From: a virus
IMG/VR virus record: IMGVR_UViG_3300049783_001292
Coordinates: 1-56,799 of that record
Direction: 5' to 3' (one strand)
DNA: 56,799 bases
The notes beneath the pieces are model-generated. The model was given only the letters and a program-made list of their open reading frames with translations. It ran no database searches and was not told the origin of the DNA. Shown in pieces: positions 7,516 through 14,141 of this stretch. The number at the start of each line of letters is the position of its first letter. Position 1 is the first letter of the stretch. The position numbers and the translations under genes were made by a program.

Positions 7516-7766
7516 TAGCTTGCTCCATTCATAGCAGCTTGAGCCGGAAGAATAGATTCAAGCTCTTTTTTTACGCAGCTAAGACGGGACATAGCATCTG
7601 AGGCATCTAAATTAACCACACGATTCATGTTTTCTGCTACACAAATTACGCTGATGTAGTTTTCCAAAGGGGCGATATCAACATTGATACCAGCAGCAGT
7701 ACAAGCTGATGCTAAGGTACAAATTTGCTCTAATAGAGGGTTAATAATTGCAGTTGTGTTCGACAT
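7515..7766 (-). CDS. First gene of the leftward early operon, hypothetical
   Basis: 83 residues, first gene after the PL-like promoter (leader of about 165 bases with two hairpins). The ATG has GGAG 8 bases upstream. Two helical segments (INPLLEQICTLASACTAAGI, then DAMSRLSCVKKELESILPAQ) flank a hydrophobic strand. No recognised family; by position comparable to small PL-proximal regulators or host-takeover proteins. Confidence 0.75.
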   Translation of the reverse strand: MSNTTAIINPLLEQICTLASACTAAGINVDIAPLENYISVICVAENMNRVVNLDASDAMSRLSCVKKELESILPAQAAMNGAS

Positions 7767-7789
7767 GGTTTACGCTCCGTTTTGTTAGT

Positions 7790-7849
7790 CCGACAAGCGC
7801 TTGCTTATCGGTAGTTAATGGCCCTTTACTCCACCAAGAATCGAGGGCC
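7790..7849 (-). promoter_or_regulatory. Two hairpins in the PL leader
   Basis: CCGACAAGC/GCTTATCGG (7790-7798 with 7803-7811, loop of 4, one wobble) and GGCCCT/AGGGCC (7820-7825 with 7844-7849, loop of 18). Both lie in the leader between the PL-like promoter and the first gene. Neither has a clean U-tract in the leftward sense, so antitermination or translation control is more likely than termination. Confidence 0.5.
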
Positions 7850-7935
7850 GTTTTCTTAATGACTATCTCTAGCCAAAATTTTAAACTTCATCTAGTTCCG
7901 AACAGCCTTTCTTTCTAGCCATTCGCTAAGTTGAA

Positions 7936-7949
7936 TCTAGAATAGTAGA
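7936..7949. promoter_or_regulatory. Operator dyad 1 (TCTA-N6-TAGA) over PL -10
   Basis: TCTAGAATAGTAGA. It covers the -10 box of the leftward promoter, so a bound repressor would block PL. Same 14-bp form as the sites at 7986, 8216, 9182 and 9384. Confidence 0.6.
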
Positions 7950-7967
7950 CTTTTAAGTGATTATCAA
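7939..7967 (-). promoter_or_regulatory. PL-like early leftward promoter
   Basis: Leftward -35 TTGATA (7967-7962), 17 bases, -10 TATTCT (7944-7939). The start would be near 7932, giving the operon 7766 to 144 a leader of about 165 bases. The -10 lies in operator dyad 1. Confidence 0.65.
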
Positions 7968-7985
7968 TACATTTAGATAAATAAA

Positions 7986-7999
7986 TCTAATTATTTAGA
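7986..7999. promoter_or_regulatory. Operator dyad 2 (TCTA-N6-TAGA)
   Basis: TCTAATTATTTAGA, extended outward to 8-bp arms TAAATCTA and TAGATTTA (7982-8003). It lies upstream of the PL -35 box; an overlapping alternate dyad TAGAT-N6-ATCTA occupies 7974-7989. Confidence 0.55.
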
Positions 8000-8215
8000 T
8001 TTATAGTGGGAGCGGGGTTGTCAATGGTTTGTAAATAAGAGGGCTTTTTGCTGGCCTGCTGGATATATGGCTTTGTTTTTGCATGTGTTATCTGTTTTTT
8101 ATTTTGTATTTACTTTACTTATCCTAATTATGTTCTGATTTATTGACAGTTACAGTATAGGGAGTAATTCGCGGCTGATTGTTTAAGCCACGCCTAAATA
8201 AAAGACTTCCATAAC

Positions 8216-8229
8216 TCTAGAATAATAGA
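8216..8229. promoter_or_regulatory. Operator dyad 3 (TCTA-N6-TAGA)
   Basis: TCTAGAATAATAGA, matching dyad 1 at 13 of 14 bases. It lies 147 bp before the membrane protein gene at 8377. A leftward promoter reading TTAACT, 17 bases, TATTAT could overlap it. Confidence 0.5.
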
Positions 8230-8376
8230 TATAGTCTATTTTTTAGTTAAAGCAAGGAGGATTTATTATTATATTTTGCAGTATCCAGGGTAGTAAGCAG
8301 TGAAACAAAAAGCACACAGCGGTAAGTGCGCAATTTATAGATCACCTTTAACGACTAACCTTTAGGATAAGATAGA

Positions 8377-8655
8377 ATGATAGAATATATGGCAGCGGCA
8401 GCAGCGGCATTTGTGCTTTTTCAATTAATATTTGTTGGATTGGTTATTATGTACAAGAAGAAAGAAGGGCGAGAAGAAGCGGCGCTGAACTTAGGCACTG
8501 TTCGCGTATCAGCAGGGCTTATTGAGAGCGCAGTGGAGGTTAGTGACATTATGCTGGACTCCCCATCAAAAGAAGCCCAACGGAAAAGCTTACCAGGAGC
8601 GCTTTATAGTTTAGAGAAGGAAGTGCTTAGGTTTAGGCGAGTTAAAGCAAGATAG
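8377..8655 (+). CDS. Small single-pass membrane protein in the immunity region
   Basis: 92 residues. Residues about 5-27 (AAAAAFVLFQLIFVGLVIMY) form a membrane segment, followed by KKKEGREE, so the C-terminal part should face the cytoplasm. It is read toward the repressor gene, with which it converges (16-bp gap). An upstream operator dyad at 8216 suggests repressor control. Placement between PL and the repressor is typical of genes expressed in lysogens, such as superinfection exclusion factors, but nothing in the sequence proves that. Confidence 0.7.
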   Translation: MIEYMAAAAAAFVLFQLIFVGLVIMYKKKEGREEAALNLGTVRVSAGLIESAVEVSDIMLDSPSKEAQRKSLPGALYSLEKEVLRFRRVKAR

Positions 8656-8671
8656 GATTTTGGGGTAAAAG

Positions 8672-9124
8672 TTAAAGCCTGGGCTGATAGTTAGCTAACT
8701 GCTTTTGCCATTCAAGATCTGCAACATCCAACCCCTTGTCGGCTGCTACTTTAATAACCGCAGCAGTAGCCGATGCTTGAAAATCTAGATCATCTATTTC
8801 CATGTGCGACAATGCGAGTGTTATTTTCTTAACAGCCCACTTTACAGCCGATAAAGGCACACTGTTGCCGACACCGATAGGCTTTCCATCACTGTCGAAA
8901 CCCGCAGACCATAAAAGGAAGGCTGGTTCTATATCGAAAACATACCCCAAAGCGTCTAGCTTCTCAGAGCGAAAGTCATGACCCATTTCTACAATATTTT
9001 TAACGGTAGATGAATGGAGCTTAAAACCACCCTCTGATGCCTTTCTCGACATTTGGGCGTTGTTCATGCCTTTAATTTCTTTTAGCTTCGATACGTTCAG
9101 AGCTAATAAGTTGTTTGAATTCAC
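8672..9124 (-). CDS. Phage repressor, XRE-type HTH (CI-like position)
   Basis: 150 residues from a GTG at 9124. The N-terminal 65 residues have HTH form: LNVSKLKEIKGMNNAQMSRK, then SSTVKNIVEMGHDFRSEKLD, and ALGYVFDIEPAFLL. The C-terminal half is helical and lacks a LexA-type Ser/Lys peptidase site, so RecA-triggered self-cleavage is not expected. It is transcribed away from the Cro-like gene, with dyads at 9182 and 9384 between them, as in a lambdoid switch. It is the best candidate to bind the TCTA-N6-TAGA sites. Confidence 0.75.
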   Translation of the reverse strand: MNSNNLLALNVSKLKEIKGMNNAQMSRKASEGGFKLHSSTVKNIVEMGHDFRSEKLDALGYVFDIEPAFLLWSAGFDSDGKPIGVGNSVPLSAVKWAVKKITLALSHMEIDDLDFQASATAAVIKVAADKGLDVADLEWQKQLANYQPRL

Positions 9125-9181
9125 TATTTTACGCTTCTCATGTTATTTCATCGTACAAGTGTAAACTTTATAGTGAATAAG

Positions 9182-9195
9182 TCTAGTCCACTAGA
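9182..9195. promoter_or_regulatory. Operator dyad 4 (TCTAGT-CC-ACTAGA)
   Basis: A near-perfect palindrome with 6-bp arms and a 2-bp centre, 58 bp upstream of the repressor start. It probably controls the repressor's own promoter. Confidence 0.6.
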
Positions 9196-9317
9196 ACTGT
9201 TTATTTATACAGTGGTATTGGCTGATTAATTGACCTGTACCAAAAGTTACATTTACTTTGTTGATTTTTAAGTGAAAATACCGCCCTAAACCAGTGTCGC
9301 CTTGTTTACATGGCGTT

Positions 9318-9352
9318 AATATTATTTTCAAAACCTCGATAAAAATAATATT
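9318..9352. repeat. AT-rich inverted repeat in the repressor-Cro interval
   Basis: AATATTATTTT (9318-9328) and AAAATAATATT (9342-9352) are exact inverted repeats with a 13-bp spacer. They lie just upstream of the PR-like promoter. They may be a protein-binding site; the pairs are all A-T, so a stable RNA hairpin is unlikely. Confidence 0.5.
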
Positions 9353-9362
9353 CAAATACCGG

Positions 9363-9391
9363 TTGATCTTTAATGCTGGAATATCTAGAAT
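9363..9391 (+). promoter_or_regulatory. PR-like early rightward promoter
   Basis: -35 TTGATC (9363-9368), 17 bases, -10 TAGAAT (9386-9391). The start should be near 9398, about 26 bases before the Cro-like ATG. The -10 lies inside operator dyad 5, mirroring PL. Confidence 0.65.
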
Positions 9392-9397
9392 GTTAGA
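9384..9397. promoter_or_regulatory. Operator dyad 5 over PR -10
   Basis: TCTAGAATGTTAGA, matching dyad 1 at 12 of 14 bases and also overlapping a promoter -10 box. It is followed at once by the perfect palindrome GACTTTAAAGTC (9396-9407), which may be a second, Cro-type site. Confidence 0.6.
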
Positions 9398-9423
9398 CTT
9401 TAAAGTCGATCAAAGTAGATTAA

Positions 9424-9666
9424 ATGAAAACAGCTACCCTGAATGTATTAATGCAAAGTTTAGTGAAAGAAGCGGTAGACAATAAACAAGCTTATGCACT
9501 CGCTAAAAAATCGGGTTTATCTGTCCATTGGTTTTATGAAGTAGCCAAAGGCCGCATAAAAGACCCGCGCAGCTCGGCTGTAGAAAAGTTTCTCCAGGCG
9601 ATAGACCACCCCCTTTATAGCGAAATAAAAAAACACTGCTCTGCTCAGTTAGATTTGGCTGCGTAA
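9424..9666 (+). CDS. Cro-like HTH protein
   Basis: 80 residues. NKQAYALAKKSGLSVHWFYE is a clear helix-turn-helix, followed by VAKGRIKDPRSSAVEKFLQA. It is the first gene of the rightward early operon, 33 bases after the PR -10 box, and divergent from the repressor. It would repress the immunity promoters during lytic growth. Its stop overlaps the next start as TAATG. Confidence 0.75.
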   Translation: MKTATLNVLMQSLVKEAVDNKQAYALAKKSGLSVHWFYEVAKGRIKDPRSSAVEKFLQAIDHPLYSEIKKHCSAQLDLAA

Positions 9667-10121
9667 TGGAAAATATAACGCGACTAACGATACGACAACA
9701 AGCAGCGATGCGAACGCTTTTTAAATTAGAGCATCCATCTAGTTTGCGTAAGATTATTGCTAACTCTGAAGCTGCGTTTGATGGCATGAGCCAACTTAGA
9801 ACTGTTTTAGATCAGTTAATCTCACGGAATGAAGTGTCATTGCAAAGTAACAATCAATACCGCATATCAACGCCCCGCAGAGACTACGAACGCAGTATAG
9901 CAAAAGACTTAGGTATTAAAGTAGGCGCTATCACTGAGGTAGAGATAGAAGAAATCAAACTGTTGGATTTGCCAAACTTGGCAGTAGGCAGAGGAAGATT
10001 AAAAGTAAAGACAGACTTATTAAAACGCCTGGCAGAAGTGCTTGGTAACGATGTTGGCCAGGTATTGCTAAGCATTACTGACGATCTAGCTGTTGCTAGT
10101 AGATGCGCAGACGAAGAGTAA
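9666..10121 (+). CDS. CII-position early protein, possible winged helix
   Basis: 151 residues. Residues about 8-65 (RQQAAMRTLFKLEHPSSLRK, LRTVLDQLISRNEVSLQSNN) look like a winged-helix reader; the rest is charged with a helical tail (KTDLLKRLAEVLGNDVGQVL). It lies between cro and the replication genes, where lambdoid phages encode CII, but no CII similarity is seen. It is coupled to the Cro-like gene by TAATG. Confidence 0.65.
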   Translation: MENITRLTIRQQAAMRTLFKLEHPSSLRKIIANSEAAFDGMSQLRTVLDQLISRNEVSLQSNNQYRISTPRRDYERSIAKDLGIKVGAITEVEIEEIKLLDLPNLAVGRGRLKVKTDLLKRLAEVLGNDVGQVLLSITDDLAVASRCADEE

Positions 10122-10127
10122 AAAGGT

Positions 10128-10197
10128 GTCTGGTGTTTTACCACCAGACGGAAACAAAAAAACCGCTTCAATCCGACCAAAGATTTCAAAAGCGGTT
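10128..10197 (+). promoter_or_regulatory. Two hairpins in the leader of the replication genes
   Basis: GTCTGGTG/CACCAGAC (10128-10135 with 10142-10149, loop of 6) and AACCGCTT/AAGCGGTT (10161-10168 with 10190-10197, loop of 21), both perfect. Neither is followed by a T-run. Together with the PL leader hairpins they recall paired RNA elements used for processive antitermination, though no sequence identity between the two leaders is evident. Confidence 0.5.
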
Positions 10198-10217
10198 AAT
10201 AAGTAACGGGAAATATT

Positions 10218-11147
10218 ATGACAAATATTACACGACTAATCAAGCCGCCCATTCCGGTAAAGGAAAAGAAGATGAACGATGGCTTTATTTTGTTTTATCG
10301 TTCAATTCAAGAACAGGATTGGTACAACGCAGACATACCTAAAACGATGCTGTTTAACTATTGCTTGCTAAATGCTAGTCACACTATGTATGAGTCTGCT
10401 TTTCGCGGTAAAACGCTCTTATTAGAAGCAGGGCAGCTTCATTCAACCTACAAAAAGATAGCGGAAGAATCGGGAATACTTAGATTGTACGGCCAGTATG
10501 TCAAGTCTAAAAATCCGCTAGGTTCAAGTAAAAAAGCCATCAATAAATGTTTGGAAGCTTTCACCAAAGAAGGGACGTTATCCTATTATGTTGAAGGTAA
10601 TGGACGGCTACAAAGCACTGTAATTACGATCAGTAATTGGGCTAAATTCCAATCGTTACCAGTAACGAAAGAAGTAACGCAGCTAGTAACGAAAGATAGC
10701 CTTACACACCAAGGGCTAGAGAGTAGCGCGGTAACGAAGCTAGTAACGAAAAAGGTAACCAAGAACAACAATACTCTATCTAAAGATAGAGTAGATCCTA
10801 CGTTGACGAATAAATTCTCAACGGAAGATTTAACCGCAGCAGAATACATTTTAAGTAAGATCATTCAACTCAAGCCAAACTTAAAAAAACCCAATATTAA
10901 CAGTTGGGCAGATCAAGTAAGACTTATGCGAGAGCAAGATAAAAAAACCCATCGTGAGATATGTGAGTTATTCAAATGGGCAAATAAAGATTCGTTCTGG
11001 CAAGCCAATATTCTTAGCCCTAAAAAACTTAGGTCGCAATGGGATGAACTTGAAATAAAAAGCAAGGCGACACCAAGCACTAAAAACACAAAGAATCTTG
11101 ATCCTAACGATACCTCCTGGGGTGATGGCTTGAAGGTGACACTATGA
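10218..11147 (+). CDS. Phage replication initiator (lambda O-type)
   Basis: 309 residues. The N-terminal part (GFILFYRSIQEQDWYNADIP, then SSKKAINKCLEAFTKEGTLS and GRLQSTVITISNWAKFQ) is a winged-helix DNA-binding region of the kind found in phage O/DnaD-like initiators. The middle (residues about 148-182) has VTK-x repeats written in 12-bp DNA iterons. The C-terminal part (LKPNLKKPNINSWADQVRLM, KTHREICELFKWANKDSFWQ) resembles the helicase-loader-contact module of such proteins. An internal ATG at 10272 has a better ribosome site (AAGGA, 7 bases) and may be the true start. It overlaps the P-like gene by 4 bp. Confidence 0.82.
   Translation: MTNITRLIKPPIPVKEKKMNDGFILFYRSIQEQDWYNADIPKTMLFNYCLLNASHTMYESAFRGKTLLLEAGQLHSTYKKIAEESGILRLYGQYVKSKNPLGSSKKAINKCLEAFTKEGTLSYYVEGNGRLQSTVITISNWAKFQSLPVTKEVTQLVTKDSLTHQGLESSAVTKLVTKKVTKNNNTLSKDRVDPTLTNKFSTEDLTAAEYILSKIIQLKPNLKKPNINSWADQVRLMREQDKKTHREICELFKWANKDSFWQANILSPKKLRSQWDELEIKSKATPSTKNTKNLDPNDTSWGDGLKVTL
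10651..10792. other. Putative replication origin: 12-bp iterons and hairpin inside the initiator gene
   Basis: GTAACG recurs at 10662, 10674, 10686 and again at 10731 and 10743, with GTAACC at 10755: two trains of three at exact 12-bp spacing. An inverted copy (CGTTAC) lies at 10654. The second train is followed by the perfect hairpin ACTCTATC-TAAA-GATAGAGT (10773-10792) in AT-rich DNA. Iterons within the initiator gene are the lambda-type origin layout. Confidence 0.65.
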
Positions 11148-11794
11148 GAAATCAACCTAAGCCACTATCAAGCATCGCAAACGGGTTAAATTTTCAGACG
11201 CGCTATGAAGCGCCACAAGAGTTTGAATTACCTCCGCAAGCCATAGCCATCGTTAACAACTTGTTTAATGATTTAAAGGGTATCTGCACTGCTTGGCAGC
11301 ACACCTTCACAGATGCAGCCATCGAACAAGCCGCGAAAAAGCAATGGGTACAAGCATTATTTGAAAATGACGTGGTGAATCAGCATCAAATTAACATCGG
11401 CATGAAAAAAGCACGAAGACTTTCTAAACCTTGGTTCCCGTCCTCTGGTGAGTTCATCGAATGGTGCAAGCCAAGCCTAGAAGACTATGGTTTGCTCCCT
11501 GTTGACGAGGCATTAAGGGTGTGGATTGACAGGAAAAGCAAAAACTATCCAGCAATCTATGTAGCGGCCAAAGCAACCGGTTCATGGGCATTAAATAGCA
11601 TGAGTCATAAAAACCTGTTTTCCTTATTTTCTCGCAACTATGAGATTTCGTGTAATCGCGTGATGGCAGGGGAAGATTTATCTAATGAAATTCCGCTAGC
11701 ACTACCGCCTAAAGTTTTTGTACCGGTACCGGCAACCAGTGACTTTAAAACGGCGCGTGAAAAGCTCAAAAAAACCATAGGGGCTGACTCATGA
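11144..11794 (+). CDS. Replication protein P-like (helicase loader)
   Basis: 216 residues. IVNNLFNDLKGICTAWQHTF, AIEQAAKKQWVQALFENDVV, INIGMKKARRLSKPWFPSSG and EFIEWCKPSLEDYGL follow the phage P family, which recruits the host DnaB helicase to the origin bound by the O-type protein. It starts 4 bp inside the initiator gene (ATGA) and ends with the same overlap into the next gene. Confidence 0.85.
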   Translation: MRNQPKPLSSIANGLNFQTRYEAPQEFELPPQAIAIVNNLFNDLKGICTAWQHTFTDAAIEQAAKKQWVQALFENDVVNQHQINIGMKKARRLSKPWFPSSGEFIEWCKPSLEDYGLLPVDEALRVWIDRKSKNYPAIYVAAKATGSWALNSMSHKNLFSLFSRNYEISCNRVMAGEDLSNEIPLALPPKVFVPVPATSDFKTAREKLKKTIGADS

Positions 11795-11994
11795 TGTACG
11801 AGAGCGGATTAATTTGCTTTATCGCAGCATTTTTCTATTGGCTAGGCTGTAAGCGCACAAAAATCAAACTTGAACTGATCAGCTTAATGACACCGGTTCA
11901 ATATCGTGGATTTACTGAGATAAAGCTCTGTATCGCCAAGTTCATAATTATCCTGTTGATCACCTTACTTTTTTGGATGAAGCACAATGCCTGA
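11791..11994 (+). CDS. Small two-segment membrane protein
   Basis: 67 residues, or 66 from the second ATG. GLICFIAAFFYWLGC and AKFIIILLITLLFW are two membrane segments separated by a charged loop. ATGATG overlaps the stop of the P-like gene. Early membrane proteins in this position often interfere with host envelope or exclusion functions, but no family is recognised. Confidence 0.65.
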   Translation: MMYESGLICFIAAFFYWLGCKRTKIKLELISLMTPVQYRGFTEIKLCIAKFIIILLITLLFWMKHNA

Positions 11995-12373
11995 TTTAAA
12001 TAAACTTGTTGCGGCTCATGCCTATTGGTCCGATAAAAAACGCGATCTAAAAGCACAGGGCGCTCATGAAGCTAGTTCTTGTGAAGGCTTGGATACTTGC
12101 GAAGATAATCACAATCAGATTGTTAATATCGGGACGACTTGTATTGATAGAGTCATCGAGCAAATGCGTGACAGTAACAAAGACAACCCTTATGACGGAT
12201 ATGACTTTGAAGAAACATGGGCCGTTATGTGTGGCGATGATGAAGTATGTCAGCACTGTAAAAACGTAAGAACTCTAAAAGCTCAGCGCGTTAAAGCTTC
12301 ACAGAGATTAGGCGCTGTTCGTGGAGCAATGACTCGCATAGGTCGAACTTTAGAATACAAAGGCGATAAATAA
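11987..12373 (+). CDS. Cys-rich hypothetical protein
   Basis: 128 residues with seven Cys, including the pair CQHC near residue 88 that could bind a metal with CEGLDTC (residues 32-38) and nearby cysteines. The C-terminus is basic and helical (AQRVKASQRLGAVRGAMTRI). Overlaps the previous gene by 8 bp. No family recognised. Confidence 0.75.
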   Translation: MPDLNKLVAAHAYWSDKKRDLKAQGAHEASSCEGLDTCEDNHNQIVNIGTTCIDRVIEQMRDSNKDNPYDGYDFEETWAVMCGDDEVCQHCKNVRTLKAQRVKASQRLGAVRGAMTRIGRTLEYKGDK

Positions 12374-12389
12374 TGCCTGATTGTTACCG

Positions 12390-12860
12390 ATGAAAGATTA
12401 CCAGGTGTCCACTCATAACTTAGATGCTTTTATTGACGAACTTCAAGATGAACTCAGTAAAAACAAATTAATGATTATTACTACTCAGCAAGCGAGGACC
12501 GGCAAATGGGGAATGGCAAGGCTTTGGCGAAAATGGATGGCAACAACCGCATCGTTCATGGCTAAAAATGGCGCAAAAATGCCATTGATGCTTAGTGTTA
12601 GCGGTGAGAATTACGGGTCTAGGGCTTTTAATTCAGATGATGCTCACGAACTGTTTACCTCGCACCACCTGGGTCTTGATGAAAAAGGTTACCGGTTAAG
12701 TTGGAGTAAATCAGGAAGTGATGATTCAAGAGCGGCAACCAAGGGCGAAAGGTTTGATGCTTTAAGGAAACATGAAAACTGGTGCGTTGAAAAAGGCATT
12801 AGATTATTTAAACCTCGTGATTGTGAATATGAGTTATTGAGCAAGGAGCAGTCTTCATGA
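12390..12860 (+). CDS. nin-region protein, possible NinB-like recombination accessory
   Basis: 156 residues from the ATG at 12390, chosen over TTG at 12381 because a six-codon frame (12373-12393) ends on it with an ATGA overlap. QARTGKWGMARLWRKWMATT and FNSDDAHELFTSHHLGLDEK followed by SWSKSGSDDSRAATKGERFD form a conserved-looking phage protein of the type found where lambdoids carry NinB. The NinB likeness is in general form and position only; the function is not established. Confidence 0.7.
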   Translation: MKDYQVSTHNLDAFIDELQDELSKNKLMIITTQQARTGKWGMARLWRKWMATTASFMAKNGAKMPLMLSVSGENYGSRAFNSDDAHELFTSHHLGLDEKGYRLSWSKSGSDDSRAATKGERFDALRKHENWCVEKGIRLFKPRDCEYELLSKEQSS

Positions 12861-13069
12861 ATAAAATGATTTCAATAAAAGAACTTTCATACGAACAAAA
12901 TTTCTATTGGCAGGGTACGCAGTATCGACAAGTGATAAGACCTAAACGTCCGAGAGGCCCATTTAAAATTTATGCGTGTGACGTAACCCTTAGTAATTAC
13001 AACGCCGTGGAAATGCCATCGGGCCGGAAAGTTAAGCCAGTGCTAAGGATCGTTAATGAAGCAAACTAA
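12857..13069 (+). CDS. Small hypothetical protein
   Basis: 70 residues, beta-rich and basic (FYWQGTQYRQVIRPKRPRGP, PSGRKVKPVLRIVNEAN), with the look of a small barrel. Starts with an ATGA overlap with the previous gene and overlaps the next by 14 bp. No recognised family. Confidence 0.7.
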   Translation: MNKMISIKELSYEQNFYWQGTQYRQVIRPKRPRGPFKIYACDVTLSNYNAVEMPSGRKVKPVLRIVNEAN

Positions 13070-13349
13070 AATAACAAAAAGCGCTAGAGATATGGATTGC
13101 CAAATCAGATTACCATTTATTTGTAATTTTGACTCTACGACTACTGTTTTTGCTCACGTTGGTATCGATAGTGGTATGGGCGGCAAGTCGAGTGACATTG
13201 AAGGGACTTATTCTTGCTCTAGTTGTCACGATGAAATTGACGGTAGGACAATGAAAATGGCAGACCGTCAAGAAGTTAAGTTGTTTGCTTATGAAGGGGC
13301 TATGCGAACTAGAGAAATATTGACTTGTATGGAGCTAATAAAAACCTAA
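13056..13349 (+). CDS. DUF1364-type (YdfU-like) phage nuclease
   Basis: 97 residues. KITKSARDMDCQIRLPFICN, FAHVGIDSGMGGKSSD and TYSCSSCHDEIDGRT match the small phage HNH-like proteins of the DUF1364/YdfU family, with the Cys-x2-Cys-His motif and conserved His. These occupy nin regions and are thought to be nucleases. Coupled by TAATG to the next gene. Confidence 0.8.
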   Translation: MKQTKITKSARDMDCQIRLPFICNFDSTTTVFAHVGIDSGMGGKSSDIEGTYSCSSCHDEIDGRTMKMADRQEVKLFAYEGAMRTREILTCMELIKT

Positions 13350-13543
13350 TGAGCGACATAACAATGTGTACAAATCACGACTGCCCCATGCAAGATAACT
13401 GTTGGCGATTACTGGCTCCACCGGACAAGATCAGGCAAGCATATCAAGACTTTAAATTTGATTATGACGGTTTTAATGACGGCACTAATGACAAGGGGTG
13501 TGATTTATACATAGCTATGGACGAATTAAATGACTTTTCATAA
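13349..13543 (+). CDS. Small Cys-containing phage protein
   Basis: 64 residues from the coupled ATG at 13349. MCTNHDCPMQDNCWRLLAPP has a CxxxxCxxxxxC arrangement recalling iron-sulfur or zinc binding, followed by FKFDYDG and GCDLY. This short family recurs in phage accessory regions; function unknown. Confidence 0.75.
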   Translation: MSDITMCTNHDCPMQDNCWRLLAPPDKIRQAYQDFKFDYDGFNDGTNDKGCDLYIAMDELNDFS

Positions 13544-13733
13544 CGCGAGTAAGTTCGGGCCGCAATCGGAAGATGAAGCAAAAAAAATGAACTGGCAGAG
13601 AATGGACTGTTTGGCTGCTAATCAACTAAGGGTTGAACGTGATAGCTCAAAGTTAAAAGCCTGGTTCGCTGCGCAAGATGAAGAATGGCAAGTGGCTCGT
13701 AAAGTTCGGTTTATGTCTCGGTTAAGAGGGTAG
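13530..13733 (+). CDS. Small basic hypothetical protein
   Basis: 67 residues, two helices (DEAKKMNWQRMDCLAANQLR, EEWQVARKVRFMSRLRG). It starts 14 bases inside the preceding gene in another frame. It probably has a nucleic-acid or protein-binding role, but nothing specific is recognised. Confidence 0.65.
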   Translation: MTFHNASKFGPQSEDEAKKMNWQRMDCLAANQLRVERDSSKLKAWFAAQDEEWQVARKVRFMSRLRG

Positions 13734-13736
13734 TTA

Positions 13737-14141
13737 ATGGAATCTATCAGTATTGACGATTATCGGGCTATGACAGCGCCAAAGGCCACGAACAAGGCCA
13801 AAGCGAAAGAGCAAGCTCGAAAATTAGCGGCGCTGGTAGAGGTTAATTTAATTGATTTACCTGGTTACACCAAAGAGCATATTTTTCACCCCACACGAAA
13901 ATGGCGCTTTGATTATGCCTGGTTAGATTTGAAAGTTGCGTTAGAGATTCACGGTGGGGTTTTTACCAATGGTAGGCACACTCGCGGTAAAGGTTTTAGT
14001 GAAGACAAAGTAAAGATGAATAGCGCCCAGCTACTAGGGTGGATAGTTATTGAGGCTACAACAGCACAAGTGAAAGATGGGCAAATGCTCACATGGATTA
14101 AAACTGCAATCAACACTAGGAATAAATGTGCATCCAATTAA
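13737..14141 (+). CDS. Putative PD-(D/E)xK endonuclease or Holliday junction resolvase
   Basis: 134 residues. RKWRFDYAWLDLKVALEIHG gives a D then E-x-H arrangement, followed by GGVFTNGRHTRGKGFSEDKV and LLGWIVIEAT, the pattern of small phage resolvase-like nucleases (VRR-NUC/DUF559-like). It sits just before the Q-type gene, exactly where lambdoids carry RusA or Rap. The catalytic assignment is by motif only. Confidence 0.78.
   Translation: MESISIDDYRAMTAPKATNKAKAKEQARKLAALVEVNLIDLPGYTKEHIFHPTRKWRFDYAWLDLKVALEIHGGVFTNGRHTRGKGFSEDKVKMNSAQLLGWIVIEATTAQVKDGQMLTWIKTAINTRNKCASN

Larger units (their letters stand above)
7767..8376. other. 610-bp early control region without a clear gene
   Basis: Holds, from left: two leader hairpins (7790-7849), a PL-like promoter (7939-7967), three TCTA-N6-TAGA operators (7936, 7986, 8216), an AT-rich stretch, and a possible rightward promoter TTGACA (8143-8148), 16 bases, TAATTC (8165-8170) that could serve the gene at 8377. 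A perfect AAGGAGG at 8254-8260 has no ordinary start codon after it; only an 11-codon frame with an ATT start follows. No convincing coding sequence was found. Confidence 0.6.

Noticed and set aside
10103-10342. 79-codon rightward frame overlapping the replication initiator
   Set aside because: It crosses two perfect hairpins, lacks a ribosome site and gives a composition unlike real genes here; the initiator frame explains the sequence.
10586-10864. Leftward 92-codon frame with repeated VTSF
   Set aside because: It is only the antisense reading of the 12-bp iterons.
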